Shown piece by piece: positions 15,353 to 20,288 of a DNA stretch of 20,288 nt. A program made the position numbers and the translations under genes. Location: positions 1 to 20,288 of the forward strand of contig UQKD01000034.1 in assembly GCA_900541585.1 (NCBI GenBank), given 5' to 3'. The stretch's first letter is position 1; the number at the start of each line of letters is the position of its first letter. The notes beneath the pieces are model-generated. The model saw nothing but the letters and a program-made list of their open reading frames with translations. It ran no database searches and was not told the origin of the DNA. The stretch comes from an uncultured Alistipes sp. (GTDB lineage Bacteria > Bacteroidota > Bacteroidia > Bacteroidales > Rikenellaceae).

Positions 15353-15369
15353 CAGGCGTAAGACGCCTG
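15353..15369 (+). repeat. Hairpin just after the ligA stop codon
   Basis: CAGGCGT (15353-15359) and ACGCCTG (15363-15369) form a perfect 7-bp stem with an AAG loop, starting one base after the ligA stop. Only CTTT follows, so it is at best a weak terminator or an mRNA-stability element between ligA and dapA. Confidence 0.45.
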
Positions 15370-15420
15370 CTTTACGGACAACCGCGACAAACCGATATAA
15401 CGATAAATAAGACATACACT

Positions 15421-16311
15421 ATGCTACGACACAAACTTTCCGGCGTAGGCGCCGCCATGATCACCCCGTTCACCGAAGAGGGCCGCGTGGACTACGAAGC
15501 GCTGGCCCGCATGATCGACTACGTGATCGAAGGCGGCGTGGACTACATCGTCGCACTCGGAACCACGGCCGAAACCCCCACGCTCTACATGCCCGAACGC
15601 GCCGTGATCGCCATGTTCATCACCAACCAGATCGCAGGCCGCGTGCCGCTGGTGATGGGCTGCGGCGGCAACTCCACCTCGGAGGTGCTGGACCAGCTGC
15701 GCGAATTCGACCTGCGGGGCGCCGACGCCATCCTGAGCGTGACGCCCTATTACAACAAGCCTTCGCAGGAAGGTCTCTATCAGCATTTCCGCACCGTCTC
15801 GGAACATTCTCCCCTGCCGGTGATCCTCTACAACATCCCGGGCCGCTCGGGCGTCAACATGACCGCCGAGACCACGCTCCGCTGCGCCGCCGACTTCCGC
15901 AACGTCATCGGTATCAAGGAGGCGTCGGGCGACATCTGCCAGATGCAGCGCATCCTGGACAACCGTCCCGAGGGATTTCTCGTGCTGTCGGGCGACGACG
16001 GCATGACGCTCTCTCTGATGCGCCGCGGGGGCGACGGCGTGATCTCCGTGGCGGCGAACGCCTTCCCGCAGCGGTTCATGGAGTGTGTGAACCACGCCAA
16101 GGCGGGCGACTTCGACGCGGCGGAAAAAGCCTACGCCACGCTGGACGAAGCCGTGCACGCGCTCTTCGAGGAGGGCAACCCCGTGGGCGTGAAGTGCGCC
16201 CTCTCGGTGATGGGACGCATCGGCGACACGATGCGCCTGCCGCTGGTCGCCGGATCGGAAAAACTCCGCGCGAAGTTCGAACGACTGATCGCCAGATACG
16301 ATTTGCGCTGA
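15421..16311 (+). CDS. dapA: 4-hydroxy-tetrahydrodipicolinate synthase
   Basis: A 296-aa TIM-barrel aldolase that condenses pyruvate with aspartate semialdehyde, the first step of the diaminopimelate/lysine branch feeding peptidoglycan. All landmarks are present: GTTAE (47-51), VTPYYNKPSQEGLYQHF (107-123), YNIPGRSG (137-144) with catalytic Tyr137 and carboxylate-binding Arg142, and Schiff-base Lys166 in GIKEASGD. I chose the ATG at 15421, which gives the normal family length; the longer open frame upstream is only out-of-frame ligA sequence. It lies 68 bases after ligA, and the next gene begins 28 bases downstream, so co-transcription with both is likely. Confidence 0.97.
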   Translation: MLRHKLSGVGAAMITPFTEEGRVDYEALARMIDYVIEGGVDYIVALGTTAETPTLYMPERAVIAMFITNQIAGRVPLVMGCGGNSTSEVLDQLREFDLRGADAILSVTPYYNKPSQEGLYQHFRTVSEHSPLPVILYNIPGRSGVNMTAETTLRCAADFRNVIGIKEASGDICQMQRILDNRPEGFLVLSGDDGMTLSLMRRGGDGVISVAANAFPQRFMECVNHAKAGDFDAAEKAYATLDEAVHALFEEGNPVGVKCALSVMGRIGDTMRLPLVAGSEKLRAKFERLIARYDLR

Positions 16312-16339
16312 TTTTGCGTTTGTACCGGAAACGACCGCT

Positions 16340-17077
16340 ATGAAACGATTGCTGCTTCTCCTGTTGCTGGTTCCGGCGCTGGCCGCCGCCAGGGTCCCCG
16401 ACGAGGACATGATCCTCGACCGGACGATGGACGTCCAGTCCGCGTTCTACTTCCCCGCGCTGATGATGCGCTACAACGCGGGCGACGCGACGCTGACCGA
16501 CGAGGATTACCACTACCTCTACTACGGATACGCCTACCGCGACGACTACAAGCCGCTGGCCGTGAACCCCGACCTGGACAAAATGCTGATGCTGGCCTCG
16601 GGCATCGACCCCGACAAACCCGACAGGACCGCGCTGGAGACGATGGTCTCGGTGGGGAACGACGCACTGGAACGCGATCCGTTCAGTCCCAAAATCCTCA
16701 ACCTCATGTCGTTCGCCTACGGTGCGCTGGGCGACAAGGAGCAGGAAAAAGCCTGGTCGGACCGCATGAACGGCGTCATACGCACGATCCTCGACTCGGG
16801 CGACGGATTCACGCAGAAGACCCCGCGCCACGTGCTGATGTTCGACCATGCGCTCGACGTGCTGGCCGCCGAAGGACTCTCCTTCGGCAAGGCGCGCATC
16901 GTCAGCCGCACGGTGGAGTTCGTGCCGCTGATCGTTCCCTATGTGGTCGAGGGCAAGAAGCGCAAGGGATTCTATTTCGATTTCAGCCGCGTCTATTGGA
17001 ACAAGCCCGAAGGCTACACCTACCAGCGCGACCGCACATGGCAGTTCAACAACCTCAAACCCCGCACCTATAAATGA
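16340..17077 (+). CDS. Secreted DUF4919-like protein
   Basis: A 245-aa protein with a Sec signal peptide: MKRLL, a Leu-rich run and an ALAAA cleavage region near residue 17, with no lipobox Cys. The mature part is rich in Asp and Tyr near the start (LTDEDYHYLYYGYAYRDDYKPL, quoted loosely) and then has helical pairs such as LNLMSFAYGALGDKEQEKAW that read like tetratricopeptide-type helices. The overall pattern fits what I remember of the Bacteroidota DUF4919 family (moderate confidence). No catalytic residues are evident. Its stop overlaps the start of the downstream protease by four bases (ATGA), so translation is coupled and the two products probably share a process in the periplasm or at the surface. 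Confidence 0.85.
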   Translation: MKRLLLLLLLVPALAAARVPDEDMILDRTMDVQSAFYFPALMMRYNAGDATLTDEDYHYLYYGYAYRDDYKPLAVNPDLDKMLMLASGIDPDKPDRTALETMVSVGNDALERDPFSPKILNLMSFAYGALGDKEQEKAWSDRMNGVIRTILDSGDGFTQKTPRHVLMFDHALDVLAAEGLSFGKARIVSRTVEFVPLIVPYVVEGKKRKGFYFDFSRVYWNKPEGYTYQRDRTWQFNNLKPRTYK

Positions 17078-18546
17078 TCCGCATTTTCCGGCATACGCTC
17101 TGCCTCGCCCTGCTGCTGACGCTCGCGGCCTGCGAAAAAGACCGCGAACCGCGAATCGAGGTCTCGACGGGAGAGGTTCATCTCCCGGGCGACGCTTCGT
17201 CCGGGGCGGCGTTCACCGTGTCGGCCGAAGAACCGTGGACGCTGTCGTATACCGGAGAGGGATTCACCGTGACGCCGGCCGGCGGCGCCCGCGGAGAAAC
17301 GACGGTCACGGTGACCGCCACTGAAATCAACTCCGCCAAAGCGCGCCGGAAGCTGGGCACGATAACCGTCCACTACCCCGCCAACATGGGCGATTACCCG
17401 GTCGAGGTCTACCAGCGGCCCGCCGTGGCGACGCAGACCCTCCTGCTGTACATGCCCGGGCGAAGCCTGATCGCCTATTACGAGCACAACATCGAAGGCA
17501 TCAGCGCAGCCGTGACGAACCGAATTCCGGGCGACGGGCGCATTCTGGTCTGCTACCAGCCCGAGAAACATTCGTCGGCCGTCCTGCAGGAGATCCGTTA
17601 CGACCCGGCGACGGACCAGTGCCAACGCACGACGCTGAAAACCTACGACGGTTTCAACGCCGGCAATCCGGAAAAGGTGCGGCAGCTGTTCGCCGATGCG
17701 GCGGAAACGGCCCCGGCACAACGCTACGGGCTGATCATCGGCTGTCACGGCAAGGCGTGGATTCCGGCCGCCAGCGGTTCGATCCCCTACTCGTTGCAGC
17801 GTCCCGCAGAGGACGACGTATGGGCCACGGCCCCGGGAGCCAAGCAGACCCGTTCGTTCGGCGACAAGGGCTACGAGCTGGACATCACGGAACTGAACGC
17901 GGCGTTCGAAGCGCAGCGGTTCCGTTTCGACTACCTGATCTTCGACGACTGCTTCATGGCCAACATCGAGACGCTCTACGACCTGCGTTCGACCGTCGGC
18001 TACGTCGTGGCATCGCCCTGCGAAATCATGGGCGACGGATTCCCCTATGACCGGATTATCCCCCACCTGTTCGAGGAAACGGCTGTTTCGGAACGGCTCG
18101 CGAAAACCTGTCGGGAGTTCTGGAACCTCTACGAAAACGAATACCAGAACACAATCTGGAAGGAGCAGTCGGGCTGCATATCGCTGGCCGTCCTGTCGGA
18201 ACTGGACGGCCTGGCCGGGGTGATGCGGCGCATCAACGAAAAGGAGAAACAACCGTTCGAACTCTCGGAATTGCAGTATTACAAGGGCGGCAGCACCCCG
18301 CTTTTCTACGACCTGGGGCACTACGTCGGATTGAGCTGCGGCGATCCGGCGCTCGTCGACGAATTCACGGCGCAGCTGGACCGGGCGTTCCCCGCCGACA
18401 GCCGTCTTCACACGGCGCGCTTCTACTCGGCATACGGGCAGGGCAACCACGAGGTTCATCACTATTCGGGCGTCTCGGTGAGCGAGCCCTCGCCCCGGTA
18501 CGCCGCCGAAAACCGGTTGACGAACTGGTATCGGGACACGCATTAG
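17074..18546 (+). CDS. Clostripain-family (C11) cysteine protease lipoprotein with BACON domain
   Basis: A 490-aa predicted lipoprotein: a signal peptide ending LTLAAC with lipid-acceptor Cys20. Residues ~27-116 form a BACON-like domain: a PWTLSYTGEGFTVTPAGG segment, a TVTVTATEINSAKARRK run, and a final strand ending VEVYQRP. Residues ~118-490 match peptidase family C11: YGLIIGCHGKAW with catalytic His225, LIFDDCFMANIE with nucleophile Cys293, and VASPCEIMGDGFPYD downstream, as in clostripain-like proteins. C11 enzymes typically cut after Arg or Lys and self-process; specificity here is not readable. BACON domains usually position glycan- or protein-degrading enzymes on the Bacteroidota surface. 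The start overlaps the DUF4919-like gene by four bases. No clear terminator follows. Confidence 0.92.
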   Translation: MIRIFRHTLCLALLLTLAACEKDREPRIEVSTGEVHLPGDASSGAAFTVSAEEPWTLSYTGEGFTVTPAGGARGETTVTVTATEINSAKARRKLGTITVHYPANMGDYPVEVYQRPAVATQTLLLYMPGRSLIAYYEHNIEGISAAVTNRIPGDGRILVCYQPEKHSSAVLQEIRYDPATDQCQRTTLKTYDGFNAGNPEKVRQLFADAAETAPAQRYGLIIGCHGKAWIPAASGSIPYSLQRPAEDDVWATAPGAKQTRSFGDKGYELDITELNAAFEAQRFRFDYLIFDDCFMANIETLYDLRSTVGYVVASPCEIMGDGFPYDRIIPHLFEETAVSERLAKTCREFWNLYENEYQNTIWKEQSGCISLAVLSELDGLAGVMRRINEKEKQPFELSELQYYKGGSTPLFYDLGHYVGLSCGDPALVDEFTAQLDRAFPADSRLHTARFYSAYGQGNHEVHHYSGVSVSEPSPRYAAENRLTNWYRDTH

Positions 18547-18659
18547 ACGCTCGGACAAATTCGGAATTCTGTTTCAGAGACGCAGGTTCCGGCCGCTTCC
18601 GATAAATTTCGATCCGTGCGGTGCAGATACCGTGCATCGTGAAAAATCCCCGGATGGGT

Positions 18660-18690
18660 GAATGGGCAGTACTTAAGGTACTTTCCATTC
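18660..18690. repeat. Imperfect hairpin between convergent genes
   Basis: GAATGG (18660-18665) pairs with CCATTC (18685-18690), and AGTAC (18668-18672) with GTACT (18678-18682), separated by a two-base internal mismatch and closed by a TTAAG loop. It lies between the protease gene and hppA, which converge, so it may end transcription in either direction, but neither side has a T-tract. The rest of the 191-base gap shows nothing I can name. Confidence 0.35.
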
Positions 18691-18737
18691 GCCCCGCTGG
18701 AGGGATGTGCGGAAACAGCCGCTTAAAACCGAAAACG

Positions 18738-20288
18738 TCAGAACAAATGGAAGGCGACGGTCAGTCCCGCCATCACGATCGAAACCATCGACATCAGTTT
18801 GATGAGAATGTTGAGCGACGGACCCGACGTATCCTTGAAGGGATCGCCGACCGTGTCGCCCACGACCGTGGCCCGGTGGCAGTCGGAACCCTTGCCCCCG
18901 AAGTGCCCCTCCTCGACCATCTTCTTGGCGTTGTCCCACGCGCCTCCGGCATTGGCCATGAAGACCGCCAGCACGAAACCGGAACTCAATCCGCCGACCA
19001 GAAGGCCCATCACGCCCGCCACGCCGAAGACCAGTCCGACGACGACCGGGGCGGCGATGGCCAGCAGGCTCGGGAACAGCATCTCACGCTGCGCACCGCG
19101 GGTCGAAATGGCGACGCAGCGCGCATAGTCGGGCGTTCCCTCGCCCGTGAGGATGCCCTTGATCTCGCGGAACTGGCGGCGCACCTCCTCCACCATGCTC
19201 TGCGCGGCGCGGCCCACAGCGTTCATCGTCAGCCCGCAGAAGAGGAACGACATCATCGCACCGATGAAGACGCCGATCAGCACCGTGGGGTTCATCAGCG
19301 AAACACGGTAGTATTCCATGAAATCGAGAATCGAGGCATCCTGCACGAAGCGCATCGTCCCGTCGGACATTTCGAGCATCGTCACTCCGTTGTGGATCAG
19401 CCCGATGCGGATCTCCTCGATATAGGAGGCCAGCAGCGCGAGGGCCGTCAGGGCTGCCGAACCGATGGCGAAACCCTTGCCCGTGGCGGCCGTGGTGTTG
19501 CCCAGCGCATCGAGCGCGTCGGTGCGTTTGCGGACCTCGGGACCGAGGCCGCTCATCTCGGCGTTGCCGCCCGCGTTGTCGGCGATAGGGCCGTAGGCGT
19601 CCGTGGCCAGCGTGATGCCCAGCGTCGAGAGCATGCCGACGGCCGCGATGCCGATGCCGTAGAGTCCCATCGACATGTTCTGCGGGGCCATCATGTTCTC
19701 GATGTCGAAACCGATGGCGCAGAGGTAGGCAAGGATGATCGCCACGCCGATCGTCACGACGGGGATGGCCGTGGAGATCATGCCCGAGCCGATACCGGCG
19801 ATGATGACCGTCGCGGGACCCGTCTGGGCGCTCCCGGCGATCTTCTGCGTCGGTTTGTAGGAGTGCGACGTATAATATTCCGTGGCCTGGCCGATGACGA
19901 TGCCCGCCACGAGACCCGTGATGACCGAGAACGACAATCCTACCCAGTTCTCGACGCCCAGCAGGTAGAGGATGCCGAAGGTGGCGGCGGCGATCAGCAG
20001 CGAGCTGAAGTTGACGCCCACGCCCAGCGAACGGAGCAGTTCGCGCATCGTGGCCCCCTCCTTCGTGCGCACGAAGAAGATGCCGAGGATCGAGAGCAGG
20101 ATGCCCACCGCAGCGATCAGCATCGGGGCCATCACGGCCTTGATCTGCAACGCCTCGGAACCGGCCGAGGAGAAGGCCGCGGCGCCCAGCGCCGCCGTGG
20201 CGAGGATCGAGCCGCAGTAGCTCTCGTAGAGGTCGGCGCCCATGCCGGCGACGTCGCCCACGTTGTCGCCCACGTTGTCGGCGATGGT
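18738..20288 (-). CDS. hppA: Membrane-bound ion-translocating pyrophosphatase, K+-dependent type; 5' end outside window
   Basis: The last 516 codons are visible; the frame stays open through base 20288, so the true start lies outside. The protein hydrolyses pyrophosphate and pumps H+ and/or Na+ across the inner membrane. Visible hallmarks are ADNVGDNVGDVAGMGADLYESYCGS at the left end (quoted loosely), TDAYGPIADNAGGNAEM, and the C-terminal GAWDNAKK and GDTVGDPFKDTSGPS motifs with their Asp/Lys ligands for Mg-pyrophosphate. About ten hydrophobic helices are visible. The diagnostic segment reads GNTTAATGKG (about 19473-19502). Ala in place of the GNTTKA lysine marks the K+-dependent class, which includes Na+ pumps and dual Na+/H+ pumps known from Bacteroides. 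The residues separating H+, Na+ and dual pumps are mostly outside the window. Confidence 0.97.
   Translation of the reverse strand, partial: TIADNVGDNVGDVAGMGADLYESYCGSILATAALGAAAFSSAGSEALQIKAVMAPMLIAAVGILLSILGIFFVRTKEGATMRELLRSLGVGVNFSSLLIAAATFGILYLLGVENWVGLSFSVITGLVAGIVIGQATEYYTSHSYKPTQKIAGSAQTGPATVIIAGIGSGMISTAIPVVTIGVAIILAYLCAIGFDIENMMAPQNMSMGLYGIGIAAVGMLSTLGITLATDAYGPIADNAGGNAEMSGLGPEVRKRTDALDALGNTTAATGKGFAIGSAALTALALLASYIEEIRIGLIHNGVTMLEMSDGTMRFVQDASILDFMEYYRVSLMNPTVLIGVFIGAMMSFLFCGLTMNAVGRAAQSMVEEVRRQFREIKGILTGEGTPDYARCVAISTRGAQREMLFPSLLAIAAPVVVGLVFGVAGVMGLLVGGLSSGFVLAVFMANAGGAWDNAKKMVEEGHFGGKGSDCHRATVVGDTVGDPFKDTSGPSLNILIKLMSMVSIVMAGLTVAFHLF

Overview
The window looks like chromosomal core DNA from a GC-rich member of the Bacteroidota, most plausibly a gut Alistipes/Rikenellaceae-type anaerobe (inference). 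The signs are near-absence of Shine-Dalgarno sites, several upstream boxes close to the Bacteroidota -7 consensus TAnnTTTG, many lipoproteins, a BACON-domain clostripain-like protease, a GadC-GlsA pair, a reverse rubrerythrin and a K+-dependent membrane pyrophosphatase. I see no tRNA, rRNA, CRISPR array, transposase, phage gene or attachment site. No gene-free stretch exceeds 300 bases; the longest is 10449-10721 (273 bases).

Layout. 1-380 (-): 5' part of a reverse rubrerythrin. 503-1441 (-): lipoprotein ending in a thioredoxin-like domain. 1573-4121 (+): gadC-like antiporter and glutaminase, closed by a strong terminator. 4204-4758 (-): small outer-membrane beta-barrel. 4878-5957 (-): orphan WbsX/GH99-like protein. 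6092-10448 (-): a tight four-gene unit transcribed etfB, etfA, secreted unknown, acyl-CoA dehydrogenase, closed by a terminator with a 14-bp stem. 10722-11987 (-): purA. 12222-13174 (-): a 111-aa acidic-tailed protein followed by an EF-hand/LRR lipoprotein. 13325-18546 (+): ligA, dapA, a DUF4919-like secreted protein and a clostripain-type protease lipoprotein. 18738-20288 (-): hppA, cut by the right edge.

Working together: glutaminase and the antiporter would couple glutamine deamidation to substrate exchange, an acid-stress module here without a glutamate decarboxylase. EtfAB and the acyl-CoA dehydrogenase form a redox unit, and the EtfB motif resembles that of electron-bifurcating anaerobic ETFs. 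Rubrerythrin detoxifies peroxide. HppA would recover pyrophosphate energy as an ion gradient. The less familiar content is a set of envelope proteins attached to housekeeping genes: a signal-peptide protein inside the etf operon, a secreted protein translationally coupled to a protease, and an acidic small protein paired with an LRR lipoprotein. I found no clearly new multi-gene system; these pairings are the best leads.
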